Shown: positions 54,390-62,944 of the stretch, piece by piece
Layout: the number at the start of each line of letters is the position of its first letter
Numbering within the stretch: the first letter of the stretch is position 1
Source of the DNA: Henriciella sp.
GTDB taxonomy: Bacteria > Pseudomonadota > Alphaproteobacteria > Caulobacterales > Hyphomonadaceae
DNA length: 64,000 nt
Direction of reading: 5' to 3'
Assembly (NCBI RefSeq): GCF_029937755.1
Contig: NZ_JAPYPG010000001.1
Location: 124,001-188,000, forward strand
Program-made: the position numbers and the translations under genes
The notes under the pieces: model-generated
What the model saw: only the letters and a program-made list of their open reading frames with translations
What the model was told of the DNA's origin: nothing
Database searches by the model: none

Positions 54390-56039
54390 ATGGCTCCCGT
54401 GACCAGCAAATCCACATTCGCTGCCTTCGCAGATCGCCTCGGCGCGCAGAATTTTTCGCAGGCGAACCTTTCCAAGTTCACGCCCTCGCGCATCAAGACC
54501 GAGCTGCTCGCCGGGCTGACCGTCGCGCTAGCCCTGGTGCCTGAGGCCGTGGCCTTTGCCTTCGTGGCCGGTGTCCACCCGCTGGTCGGGCTTTATGCCG
54601 CTTTCATCGTCGGCCTGATCACCGCCTGCATTGGCGGGCGTCCGGGCATGATCTCCGGCGCGACCGGCGCGCTCGCCGTCGTCATGGTCGCGCTTGTCGC
54701 CCAGCATGGCGTCGAATACCTGTTCGCCGCCGTTGTCCTGATGGGCATCATGCAGTTGCTGGCGGGCATATTCCGGCTCGGCAAGTTTATCCGGCTGGTG
54801 CCACACCCGGTCATGCTGGGCTTCGTCAACGGCCTGGCCATCGTCATCTTCCTCGCCCAGCTCAGCCAGTTCCAGGTGCCCGGTACGGCTGAAGCCTCCG
54901 GCCACGGCATGGCGGGCGGCGAATGGATGACGGGCCTGCCGCTGATCCTCATGCTCGGCCTCGTCGCGCTGACCATGGCGATCATCTGGGGCATGCCAAA
55001 GCTCACCAAAATCGTCCCCGCGCCGCTGGCCGGGATCGGCATTGTCGCGGCAATCGTGATCGGCTTCGGCCTCGATGTGCCGCGTGTGGGGGACCTTGCC
55101 TCCATCGAGGGCGGCCTGCCGGCCTTCCATATTCCCATGGTCCCGCTCAATCTCGAGACGCTGGAAATCATCTTCCCCTATGCGCTCATCCTCGCCGCCA
55201 TCGGCCTGATCGAAAGCCTGCTGACGCTGAACCTCGTCGGCGAGATGACCAACAGGCGCGGCGGGGCGAGCCAGGAATGCATCGCGCAGGGCACCGCCAA
55301 CCTCGTCACCGGCTTCTTCGGCGGCATGGGCGGTTGCGCCATGATCGGCCAGTCGATGATCAACGTGAAATCCGGCGGTCGCACCCGTCTCTCCGGCCTG
55401 TCGGCCGCCCTCTTCCTGCTCGCCTTCATCATGGTCGGCTCCAGCCTGATCGAGCAGATCCCGCTCGCCGCGCTGGTCGGCGTGATGTTCATGGTCGTTA
55501 TCGGCACCTTCGCCTGGAACAGCCTGCGCATCATGACGCGGATTCCGCTGACCGATGCGCTCGTGATCGTGCTGGTGACCGGCGTGACCGTGGCCTATGA
55601 CCTCGCCACTGCCGTGGTCGTCGGCGTCATCGTGTCCGCGCTTGCCTATGCCTGGAACAATGCCCGGCGCATCCACATCGTCGAGCGCGACAGCGTGTCG
55701 GTCCCCGGCGCACATGTCTACGAGATCGAAGGCCCGCTCTTCTTCGGCTCGACCGAGGGCTTCGCCGAACTCTTCCACCCGGAGACAGACCCGGATGTTG
55801 TGATCGTCGACTTCATGCGCTCGCGTGTGGTCGACCAGTCCGCCCTGCAGGCGATTGAGGATCTGGCCGCAAAGTATGAAGCGCTCGGCAAGACACTGCG
55901 CCTCCGCCACCTGTCCCGCGACTGCCACAAGCTGCTCAATCGCGCCGGCCAGCTCATGGTCGATAGCGATGATGACCCGGATTATGCCCTCGCCGCAGAC
56001 TACTCGATCCGCACCGGTGTGTTCGGCAGCGGGCATTAG
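54390..56039 (+). CDS. SulP-family anion transporter with STAS domain
   Basis: A 549-residue inner-membrane transporter. The N-terminal part has the SulP pattern TVALALVPEAVAFAFVAGVHP, then about ten or more helices, including GGMGGCAMIGQSMINVKSGG. The cytoplasmic C-terminal STAS domain (about 430-530) shows IEGPLFFGSTEGFAELF and IVDFMRSRVVDQSALQAIED. Substrate is probably sulfate, bicarbonate or a dicarboxylate; the family does not decide. It stands alone. Confidence 0.93.
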   Translation: MAPVTSKSTFAAFADRLGAQNFSQANLSKFTPSRIKTELLAGLTVALALVPEAVAFAFVAGVHPLVGLYAAFIVGLITACIGGRPGMISGATGALAVVMVALVAQHGVEYLFAAVVLMGIMQLLAGIFRLGKFIRLVPHPVMLGFVNGLAIVIFLAQLSQFQVPGTAEASGHGMAGGEWMTGLPLILMLGLVALTMAIIWGMPKLTKIVPAPLAGIGIVAAIVIGFGLDVPRVGDLASIEGGLPAFHIPMVPLNLETLEIIFPYALILAAIGLIESLLTLNLVGEMTNRRGGASQECIAQGTANLVTGFFGGMGGCAMIGQSMINVKSGGRTRLSGLSAALFLLAFIMVGSSLIEQIPLAALVGVMFMVVIGTFAWNSLRIMTRIPLTDALVIVLVTGVTVAYDLATAVVVGVIVSALAYAWNNARRIHIVERDSVSVPGAHVYEIEGPLFFGSTEGFAELFHPETDPDVVIVDFMRSRVVDQSALQAIEDLAAKYEALGKTLRLRHLSRDCHKLLNRAGQLMVDSDDDPDYALAADYSIRTGVFGSGH

Positions 56040-56121
56040 GTGGTTCCCCTCAGGTGACGGGCCTGCGCGCTTTGCCTAGGCTCTTGGTCAGCAAGTTCAC
56101 TGATTCGAAAGGCCATATCCC

Positions 56122-56418
56122 ATGTCCAAGGCGCCCATCGGCTCGAAAGCCAATCCGTCCGAATTCGATGTCATCGAGAAACTCGGCGATGACGAGCCCT
56201 ATTTCGTGATCCGCGCGCATGACCCGCTCTCTTCGGCGCTGGTCGAGCTACATGCCTATATCGGTGCAGGACAAGCTGGGGCGGCCCACAACAAGCTCGC
56301 AGAGATCATGGCGCTGACATCGGCCCGCGCCCCGCGCCCGGCCTCCAGCCCGAAATACCGCGAGACCTTCGCCATCTCGCTTGCCATGGAGCAATGGCGC
56401 GACACCCACAGCGACTAG
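56122..56418 (+). CDS. Hypothetical protein
   Basis: A 98-residue protein with no recognised domain: a charged N-terminus (SEFDVIEKLGDDEPYFVIRA), a short helical stretch, and a polar C-terminus. Codon composition matches the region. It is followed at 11 nt by a DUF4169 gene, with which it may be co-transcribed. Confidence 0.65.
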   Translation: MSKAPIGSKANPSEFDVIEKLGDDEPYFVIRAHDPLSSALVELHAYIGAGQAGAAHNKLAEIMALTSARAPRPASSPKYRETFAISLAMEQWRDTHSD

Positions 56419-56429
56419 GCCGCCCAAGC

Positions 56430-56606
56430 GTGGCCGAGCCAATAAATTTCAACAAGGCCCGCAAGGCCAAGGCGCGCGCTCAGAAAGAGCAGCAAGCGGT
56501 TGAAAACCGGGCGAAATTCGGCCGCACCAAAGCTGAGAAGCAGGCCGAGGCCGCGCGCCGCGAAAAGCTCCGCAAGGAAATAGATTCGTCCAAGCGCGAA
56601 ACCTGA
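56430..56606 (+). CDS. DUF4169 family protein
   Basis: A 58-residue highly charged protein starting at GTG 56430. The sequence NFNKARKAKARAQKEQQAVE followed by NRAKFGRTKAEKQAEAARRE is the DUF4169 pattern, a small basic-helical family seen mainly in alphaproteobacteria. Function is unknown. The GTG start is chosen because it gives the family-like N-terminus AEPINF. Confidence 0.8.
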   Translation: MAEPINFNKARKAKARAQKEQQAVENRAKFGRTKAEKQAEAARREKLRKEIDSSKRET

Positions 56607-56682
56607 GGGTTCATCCTGCGTTCATCCCAGACTTGCCCGGCACGCGCAGAACGCGCCGGGATCGTCAGACAGGATGTTCGAC

Positions 56683-56781
56683 ATGAGCAAGATCGCCCTC
56701 AAGACCAGCATCGTAACCGCCTGCTTTTTCGTGGCCGCATGCGCCGGCTACGCCATGCATGTCACCGGCATCGGCGGCTGA
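56683..56781 (+). CDS. Possible small membrane or lipoprotein-like peptide
   Basis: A 32-codon frame from ATG 56683 with AGGA upstream (an ATG at 56674 is the alternative). It encodes a basic N-terminus then a hydrophobic helix (SIVTACFFVAACAGYAM) with a short Gly-rich end. It is too short for confident gene calling and no family is known. Confidence 0.42.
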   Translation: MSKIALKTSIVTACFFVAACAGYAMHVTGIGG

Positions 56782-56796
56782 GGCAGCCTTCAAGCC

Positions 56797-57864
56797 TCAG
56801 CTTCCCGCTTCGCCCGCTTCGGGCGCCTCTGGCTGCGGCACGGGCTGCCAGCCTTCATTGGGCGCGGTGAGCCGGTCGATGAGCTGAAGCCCCGAACGAT
56901 ACCAGGACATGCGCGACAGGGCTTCGCTGTACTTTTCACCCGGCTGGCCGGTCCCGTTCATCGCCGCTGAGAGTTGGGCAGCCTCGGCATAGGCGCCATG
57001 GGCCCCCACATAATTCCCCTGCGCCTCAAGACAGGCGCCGAGATTATGCGTCACCGCGGGCGCTTCTGGATATTCTGCCTTCAGGTCTTCCCACACATAG
57101 CAGGAGAAATCCGGCGATTTCGGCCCGGCATCTACGGCCTGTTCAAAGCGCGGATCAGCACGAACAACCGGATCAACCGCCTCCTCGATGAAAACTGCAC
57201 GGCGCGTCGTGTTCATCGGCGCGATATCGGCGCGGACCTCGTAGATAGTGTCAGAGAGCGCATCGAGCACCATGTCCCGCGGCGGCTGAACGCCCCCCAG
57301 CAGCCCGTAGACATAACTGCCGCCGGAATGCCGGCCCCGGCGGCTGTGCCAGTAGCTTTCCTCGCAGCTCTCATTCGACGACTCACCGAAATAGGTCTGC
57401 TGGAAGAGAACCTGACCGGACCCGTATTCGATCAGGCGCGGGGTAACCGCGACCTCGACGTTCTCACGCAGACAGATTTCCTCGACATCGTCGCGATGCT
57501 CGCAATCGAACAGACCGTCCCATTCGACGCATTTCCGCACCGTCTGGGTGTATTCCTCGGCAGTATATTCAGTGACCTCGATCAGGCCCTCATAAATCCC
57601 CGCGCGCTCCCCCTCCGGCACGGTGCCATCTGTGTACCGCGCCATGCGGAACCAGGGCCGGCCGTCAAAGGTCGCGCTCGCCAGCATGTCGGCGAAGCGG
57701 CCTTCATACCAGCGTCCGCCCGGCCCGGAGAAGCGGCCGACATCCACTGTGCGGGTTTCCACCGCCGCCCTGTTCTCAGGAACGACGCGCGCAGCATAGT
57801 CGATACCCGGCGTGGAACAGGCGGCCAGTCCAGCCAGCGCCAGAAATCCTGCAAATCGTTTCAT
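56797..57864 (-). CDS. Hypothetical lipoprotein
   Basis: A 355-residue envelope protein with a lipoprotein signal (GLAACSTPG, Cys at about 16). It carries several cysteines (KCVEWDGLFDCEHRD, ICLREN, ESCEESYWH) that may pair, and a TPR-like helical stretch near the C-terminus (HNLGACLEAQGNYVGAHGAY). The tail is Glu/Pro/Ala-rich. No named family was recognised. GGGGAGGA precedes ATG 57864. Confidence 0.72.
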   Translation of the reverse strand: MKRFAGFLALAGLAACSTPGIDYAARVVPENRAAVETRTVDVGRFSGPGGRWYEGRFADMLASATFDGRPWFRMARYTDGTVPEGERAGIYEGLIEVTEYTAEEYTQTVRKCVEWDGLFDCEHRDDVEEICLRENVEVAVTPRLIEYGSGQVLFQQTYFGESSNESCEESYWHSRRGRHSGGSYVYGLLGGVQPPRDMVLDALSDTIYEVRADIAPMNTTRRAVFIEEAVDPVVRADPRFEQAVDAGPKSPDFSCYVWEDLKAEYPEAPAVTHNLGACLEAQGNYVGAHGAYAEAAQLSAAMNGTGQPGEKYSEALSRMSWYRSGLQLIDRLTAPNEGWQPVPQPEAPEAGEAGS

Positions 57865-58027
57865 TCCATATCCTCCCCGCTTAGTGCCTTGATGACAGGG
57901 AGTTTAGGAAGTCTCAAGTGAATGCGTACTGAATGCTTCATGCGGGGAAAAGTCATTGATCCATAAGGGCGCGTGCCCCAGATACTTGCCTGGTGAAATA
58001 ACGTCCGGTGAATTTGGGAGAGGTCTG

Positions 58028-59140
58028 ATGTCATCTGTTGCCCCGCTTTTTGAACCCTTCAAGCTGAAAGGCCTGGAGCTGCCTAATCGTATCGTCATGG
58101 CCCCCATGACGCGCGGCTTCAGCCCGAACGGTGTGCCGACGGATGATGTCGCCGCCTATTATGCCCGCCGGGCGGCTGCCGATGTCGGCCTGATCCTCTC
58201 GGAAGGCACAATCATCCGGCGCAAGGGCGGCGGTGACAATCCGAACTATCCCCTCTTCCATACCGATGCCGCCCTTGCCGGCTGGAAGAAGGTAATCGAG
58301 GCGGTCCATGCCGAAGGCGGCAAGATGGGCCCGCAGATCTGGCACCAGGGCATGATGCGCAAGGCTGGCACCGGCCACTGGCCCGACGCGCCGACCGACA
58401 GCCCGTCCGGCCTGACCCACAAGGGCAAGCAGATCTTCGAGGCGCCGAGCGAAGAAGACGTTGCCGACATGGTCGCCGCCTATGCCGAGGCGGCAGCCAG
58501 CGCGAAGGATCTCGGCTTCGACACCGTCGAAATCCATGGCGCCCACGGTTATCTCATCGACCAGTTCTTCTGGGATGTGATGAACAAGCGCGAGGACAAA
58601 TATGGCGGCGGGCTGATCGAGCGCGCCCGCTTCGCCGGAGAGATCATTTCCGAAGTGAAGAAGGCCGCCGGGCCGGACATCCCGGTCATCCTCCGCTTCT
58701 CGCAGTGGAAGCAGCAGGATTACGGCGTGAAGCTCGCCCAGACCCCGCAGGAGTTCGAGGCTTTCCTCAAGGTCTTCGTCGATGCCGGGGTCGACATTCT
58801 GCACGCCTCGCAGCGCCGTTTCTGGGAGGCTGAGTTCCCCGATGTGGATGGCGAGAATGGCCTCAACTGCGCCGGCTGGGCGAAGAAGCTCACCGGCCTG
58901 CCGACCATCACGGTCGGGTCTGTCGGCCTGTCGTCAGAATTCACCGGCGCGATGCGCGGCGAGGGCTCCAAGACGCGCCCGCTGACCGATGTGGTCGAGC
59001 GTCTCGACAAGGGCGAGTTCGATCTCGTCGCCGTCGGCCGGGCCCTGCTTCAGGACCCGGAATGGGCCCGGAAGGTCAAGGATGGCCGCATCGACGAACT
59101 GGCCGACTATGATGGCAAGGCCATGGCGACCCTCTACTAG
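58028..59140 (+). CDS. Old Yellow Enzyme-family NADH:flavin oxidoreductase
   Basis: A 370-residue FMN-dependent ene-reductase-type protein. ATG 58028 has GGAGAGG upstream. The TIM-barrel landmarks are NRIVMAPMTRGFSPNGVPTD, DVGLILSEGTIIRRKG, GPQIWHQGMMRKAG, AASAKDLGFDTVEIHGAHGY with the catalytic HGAHGY, and VAVGRALLQDPEWARKV. The substrate cannot be read from sequence; other OYE members reduce activated alkenes. Confidence 0.93.
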   Translation: MSSVAPLFEPFKLKGLELPNRIVMAPMTRGFSPNGVPTDDVAAYYARRAAADVGLILSEGTIIRRKGGGDNPNYPLFHTDAALAGWKKVIEAVHAEGGKMGPQIWHQGMMRKAGTGHWPDAPTDSPSGLTHKGKQIFEAPSEEDVADMVAAYAEAAASAKDLGFDTVEIHGAHGYLIDQFFWDVMNKREDKYGGGLIERARFAGEIISEVKKAAGPDIPVILRFSQWKQQDYGVKLAQTPQEFEAFLKVFVDAGVDILHASQRRFWEAEFPDVDGENGLNCAGWAKKLTGLPTITVGSVGLSSEFTGAMRGEGSKTRPLTDVVERLDKGEFDLVAVGRALLQDPEWARKVKDGRIDELADYDGKAMATLY

Positions 59141-59167
59141 GGCGCCGGTCTGGATACCGCATTTCCC

Positions 59168-59190
59168 CGGAGCCTCCCGAGGCTTCGGGC
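59168..59190. terminator. Possible bidirectional terminator between the OYE gene and yqaE
   Basis: AGCCTC and GAGGCT flank a 2-nt centre in a 14-nt palindrome within 59168-59190, extended by CCGG/TCGG on the outside. It lies between convergent gene ends (59140 and 59191). No long T-tract is visible on either strand, so termination is only a suggestion. Confidence 0.4.
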
Positions 59191-59361
59191 TTATACGGCA
59201 GGCTCACCTTTGCTGCTGACCCAGAATGCGTGGATCACGGCCGGAAGCCAGAAGATGAAGCAAAGAACAATATTGATAACGAGCTGCAGGCCGATGCCTG
59301 CGCGAAGGGCAACCGCGACTGGCGGAAGGAAAATGCAGAGAAGTATGGTGATAATGGACAT
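59191..59361 (-). CDS. YqaE/Pmp3-family small membrane protein
   Basis: A 56-residue protein with the Pmp3/YqaE pattern: N-terminal helix (SIITILLCIFLPPVAVAL), a short loop RAGIGLQLVINIVLCFIFWL (second helix region) and WLPAVIHAFWV. Ribosome-binding site AGGAAAG precedes ATG 59361. Members of the family are stress-related membrane proteolipids in other organisms; a function here is unproven. Confidence 0.88.
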   Translation of the reverse strand: MSIITILLCIFLPPVAVALRAGIGLQLVINIVLCFIFWLPAVIHAFWVSSKGEPAV

Positions 59362-59506
59362 AGGGTCTTTCCTGTAAAGCTACAGTGTGAACGTCACGAT
59401 GCCCTCCACGTTCCCCGAAAGGCGATTACGATCCCCGTTCGGCGCTCTGCTTGACCGTCGCCGGCAATCGTGAGCCCATATGTGCTTCAGCTTTTCGGGG
59501 GACATC

Positions 59507-60046
59507 ATGAAACGCATCCTTGCCATCGCCGCCATTGCGCTCCTTGCCGCCTGTAATGAAACGGCTGCTCCGGCACCCGAAGCCGAGGCGCAGGCGCCGC
59601 CAGTCGATCCCGAGATGGAAGTAACCGACGAAACGGCTGAGGCCGATGCTTCACCGGTCAATCTCGTCATGGGCGTCTACGACGCGTTCGAATATGGCGA
59701 CATGGATGGGGTAACGGCCAATTTTTCGCCGGACATCGTCTGGAACGAGGCCGAGAACAGCCCCTATGCCGACCGCAACCCCTATGAAGGCTCAGAAGAG
59801 ATTGTCAGCGAACTTTTCGCACGCCTCGGGGGAGAGTGGGATTATTTCAATGCGACGCCGTCGGAGTTCATCTCCGAAGGTGACAAGGTCGTCGCCCTTG
59901 GGCGCTATACCGCCAAGCATGGCGAAACCGGCAAGGAAATGGACATTCCCTTCGTCCATGTCTGGACCGTCGAAGACGGTTCGATCACCGGCTTCCAGCA
60001 ATACACCGACACGCTCACCCATACGGAAGTGATGCAGGCGGACTAA
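59507..60046 (+). CDS. SnoaL-like lipoprotein (NTF2 fold)
   Basis: A 179-residue secreted protein. Signal peptide with lipobox LLAACNE (Cys at about 16), a Glu/Ala/Pro-rich spacer, then a SnoaL/ketosteroid-isomerase-like NTF2-fold domain: LVMGVYDAFEYGDMDGVTAN, WNEAENSPYADRNPYEG, and FVHVWTVEDGSITGFQQYTD. Catalytic residues are not conserved clearly enough to propose a reaction. Starts at ATG 59507. Confidence 0.8.
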   Translation: MKRILAIAAIALLAACNETAAPAPEAEAQAPPVDPEMEVTDETAEADASPVNLVMGVYDAFEYGDMDGVTANFSPDIVWNEAENSPYADRNPYEGSEEIVSELFARLGGEWDYFNATPSEFISEGDKVVALGRYTAKHGETGKEMDIPFVHVWTVEDGSITGFQQYTDTLTHTEVMQAD

Positions 60047-60118
60047 GGCTCATTTTCTCCGTGACTGCCGCAGCGGTATGAGCCCCATCCTCCCTTCAAA
60101 ACATCAGGGAGGCCCGCA

Positions 60119-60913
60119 ATGTCCTACGAACAGATCCGCGTGGAGAAGCAGAATTCCATCTGCCTCATCACGCTCAACCGGCCCGACAAGCTGAACGCCT
60201 GGACCCCGGATATGAGCCGGGAACTCGGCCAGGCCATCACGGCAGCCAATGAGGATGACGAGATCGGCGCCATCGTCATGACCGGCGAAGGCCGTGGCTT
60301 CTGCGCGGGCGCCGACATGTCCTACTTCCAGACCAATATCGACGCGTCCGAAACCAGGGCGCATCAGCGCGATGGCGGCATTGACTGGATCAGCCTGATC
60401 CGCTCCTCCAAACCGTGCATCGCTGCCGTGAATGGCCCGGCCTTCGGCATCGGCGTCACCCAGATCCTGCCCTTCGACATGATCGTCGCCTCCACGCAAG
60501 CGAAGTTCGGGCTGGTCTTCGTGAAGGTCGGCATCGTGCCGGAACTGGCAAGCTCGCACTTCCTCGTCCAGCGCGTGGGCTGGGGCAAGGCGCATGACCT
60601 CCTGCTAACGGCACGGGCGGTCTCGGGCGAGGAGGCGGTCCAGCTTGGCCTCGCCGACCGGCTGTCACAGCCGGAAACGCTCCTGACCGTTGCCATCGAA
60701 CTCGCGACCCAGATGGCCGACAACCCCTCCCCGATGCTGCGCATGACCAAGGAACTGCTCAGCGCGAATGCCTGCGACACCGATACTGACCGCATCCAGA
60801 AGCGCGAGCATGAGAAGCTGGAACTCTGCTACACCCTGCCCGAGCACAAGGAGGCCGTGGCGGCCTTCAGCGAAAAACGGAAACCTGATTTCCGAAAAGG
60901 GCTCAAAGGGTAG
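60119..60913 (+). CDS. Enoyl-CoA hydratase/isomerase family protein
   Basis: Crotonase-fold enzyme, 264 residues. The oxyanion-hole regions are visible as MTGEGRGFCAGADMSYF and CIAAVNGPAFGIGVTQIL, followed by LVFVKVGIVPELASSHFLVQ and RVGWGKAHDLLLTARAVSG. The acid/base glutamates of a true hydratase are partly changed, so a different crotonase reaction is possible. GGGAGG precedes the ATG. Convergent with the next gene. Confidence 0.88.
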   Translation: MSYEQIRVEKQNSICLITLNRPDKLNAWTPDMSRELGQAITAANEDDEIGAIVMTGEGRGFCAGADMSYFQTNIDASETRAHQRDGGIDWISLIRSSKPCIAAVNGPAFGIGVTQILPFDMIVASTQAKFGLVFVKVGIVPELASSHFLVQRVGWGKAHDLLLTARAVSGEEAVQLGLADRLSQPETLLTVAIELATQMADNPSPMLRMTKELLSANACDTDTDRIQKREHEKLELCYTLPEHKEAVAAFSEKRKPDFRKGLKG

Positions 60914-60916
60914 AGT

Positions 60917-61468
60917 TCACGCTTTTTCGTACGCCGCCTTCAGCCACGCCTTCACCTCGTCATCGACTTCCTCGACGGCCTGCAGCTTGATCTTGTGCGT
61001 GCACATGGATCCCGGCTTTTCGTCGATGAGCCGCAAGGTCCCTGGCTCGCCCTTGAGGTTCAGACCAAGGTCGACACGGGTTTTCGTCGCGGGCGTGACA
61101 ACCGCGAAGTTCTTCGAGCGGCGGAAGGCGACAGAGGTCTTCTTCGGGGCGATCCCGACATCGTCGCCGAGGCTCTTCGCATAGGCCTCCAGCGCCTCAT
61201 AGATGGGCCGCAAGCCTTCCTTGCCCTGATACTGGCCGGCCAGCATGTCGCCTTCGTCTGCTTCGAACCGGCCCTTCGCGGCCTGGCAGACCAGGTTTGC
61301 ATGGCCGTGACCGAAGCCGTGCTGCTCCTTCAGCATCTTCACCTGCTCGCCATGCTTCTCGATCCCGCTCGACTGGAGGAGCTTCACCCAGTGATCGAGC
61401 GGCTTACCCGTCTTCGCTTCCAGCCCGGCAATGTGGCTGGCGAGCATCTCCTGTTGCGATTTAGCCAT
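60917..61468 (-). CDS. DUF4287/DUF5655 domain protein
   Basis: A 183-residue protein with two recognisable domains: DUF4287 at about 1-75 (MLASHIAGLEAKTGKPLDHW, HGFGHGHANLVCQAAKG) and DUF5655 at about 80-180 (DVGIAPKKTSVAFRRSKNFA, TRVDLGLNLKGEPG). The family is common in bacteria but its function is unknown. GGGAGA precedes ATG 61468. Confidence 0.85.
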   Translation of the reverse strand: MAKSQQEMLASHIAGLEAKTGKPLDHWVKLLQSSGIEKHGEQVKMLKEQHGFGHGHANLVCQAAKGRFEADEGDMLAGQYQGKEGLRPIYEALEAYAKSLGDDVGIAPKKTSVAFRRSKNFAVVTPATKTRVDLGLNLKGEPGTLRLIDEKPGSMCTHKIKLQAVEEVDDEVKAWLKAAYEKA

Positions 61469-61632
61469 TCGAGGTCTCCCTTCCTGACCCGGCTCATGCG
61501 GTTACTGAAGACGCGCTTTGACGTTTGGGCAAGCATTTTCCGCCCGCTCCCCGGCAGCACAGATCGCGAGACACCGATGATCCGATTACGCCGCCCTCCC
61601 GTAACGAGTGAAAATACGAGGAGACACACGAG

Positions 61633-62187
61633 ATGCGATTGTCCGCCCTGTTCGCCCCCGCCATCGCCGCCGTTTCTTTGGGAGTGAGCGGGTGTATCTC
61701 GAACTCCCTGTCGGATTTCCAGGAGGCGGACCGGACCCTCAGGCTGGAAGAATACTTCCTTGGCGAAACCACCGCCTACGGCATTTTCGAAGACCGCTTC
61801 GGCAAGATTCGCCGTCAGTTTACCGTCGATATCACCGGCACGCTGAAAGGCGACACGCTGACCCTGGTGGAGGACTTCGACTATTCCGACGGCGTCACCG
61901 ATACGCGCACCTGGACCATCGATGTGCTTGGCGATGGCAAGTATCGCGGCACGGCCAACGACGTGCCCGGCATCGCGGAAGGCCAGGCGGTCGGCAACGC
62001 CTTCAACTGGCAATACAAGGCCGAGCTGAAGGTTGATGGCGACACCTGGACGGTCGGCTTTGATGACTGGATGTATCTTCTGGAAGACGGCGTGCTGATC
62101 AATCGCGCCTATGTCACGCGGTTCGGCATCCGCATCGGCGAGGTCACCATTTCCTTCCAGAAAGGCAGCCGCGGCGGTCGCTCCTGA
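61633..62187 (+). CDS. DUF3833 family lipoprotein
   Basis: A 184-residue envelope lipoprotein with signal peptide and lipobox (SLGVSGCISN, Cys at about 21). DUF3833 hallmarks: FLGETTAYGIFEDRFGKIRR, VDITGTLKGDTLTLVEDFDY, SDGVTDTRTWTIDVLGDGKY, and NWQYKAELKVDGDTWTVGFD. Probable beta-barrel lipocalin-like fold. Found often near flagellar or outer-membrane genes; no such neighbour here. Confidence 0.82.
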   Translation: MRLSALFAPAIAAVSLGVSGCISNSLSDFQEADRTLRLEEYFLGETTAYGIFEDRFGKIRRQFTVDITGTLKGDTLTLVEDFDYSDGVTDTRTWTIDVLGDGKYRGTANDVPGIAEGQAVGNAFNWQYKAELKVDGDTWTVGFDDWMYLLEDGVLINRAYVTRFGIRIGEVTISFQKGSRGGRS

Positions 62188-62211
62188 GCAGGGCGGCCTG
62201 GCGCAGCAGGG

Positions 62212-62883
62212 TTATCCGGGCAGCGTGAGCGAGTGCTTGCCCATGATAACTTCATTGCGGAACTGTGTGCATTCGGCGGTGGCGGGGGCCGGGCCGAGAT
62301 AGCCGGTGGCCTGCCTCTCGGCATCGGCCATCATCGCGGTGAACTGTGACTGGCGCTGCATCGCATTCCTCGCAAGCTGGCCTGTCATGCCGGCCACCAT
62401 GACGCCAGCCGTATCCGTGGGAATGTCCTTCTCGAAGGCCGACATGTCATGCTCGGGCGGTTCGCTGAGCGCAAACTGGCGCAGCGGCTCGAGCTTGCCG
62501 GAATTCTGGTCGCGATAGGTGGCGCTCGCCTTCAGATAATGTTTGGCCGGGCCAGCGCTCTTCGCACAGGCGCTGAGCGTGGTCTGGACCATGCCATAAC
62601 GGCGAAGTTGCGCCGTGGCAGAAAAGCCGGGCTCAGGGCGGCTGGCCTCAGCCTTTTGCGGCGCGGGCGCAGCAGGCATCACGGGCCGGATGCGGGCCTC
62701 GACCTCAGGCTGCGAAGCGGCGACCTGCATCGCCGGGGCCGGGTCGTTCGGCTGCATCAGGAAAAAGCCGGCGGCAATGCCAAGCACGGGAAGCGCGGCG
62801 ACCGCGCCCCAGAAAACGAGCGCGCCCTTGCCCTTGTCCGGCTGCGTGCTCTTAACCAGCGCGTCGCGGTCAAAACCTTCCAT
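62212..62883 (-). CDS. Hypothetical single-pass membrane protein
   Basis: A 223-residue protein with one N-terminal membrane helix at about 22-43 (GALVFWGAVAALPVLGIAAG), a Pro/Ala/Glu-rich linker, then a helical periplasmic domain containing two cysteines (LSACAKSAG, TAECTQFR) that could form a disulfide. No family was recognised. GGAG precedes ATG 62883. Confidence 0.72.
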   Translation of the reverse strand: MEGFDRDALVKSTQPDKGKGALVFWGAVAALPVLGIAAGFFLMQPNDPAPAMQVAASQPEVEARIRPVMPAAPAPQKAEASRPEPGFSATAQLRRYGMVQTTLSACAKSAGPAKHYLKASATYRDQNSGKLEPLRQFALSEPPEHDMSAFEKDIPTDTAGVMVAGMTGQLARNAMQRQSQFTAMMADAERQATGYLGPAPATAECTQFRNEVIMGKHSLTLPG

Positions 62884-62944
62884 CGTGTCTGCTCCGTTTG
62901 CCTGTCAGACAGGCGCAACCTGGCAGAAAAGCCCTGTGGCGGCG

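Noticed and set aside
54528-56036. Minus-strand frame opposite sulP, rich in His, Asp and Gly
   Set aside because: Composition is what the complement of a hydrophobic membrane protein yields; SulP is well supported.
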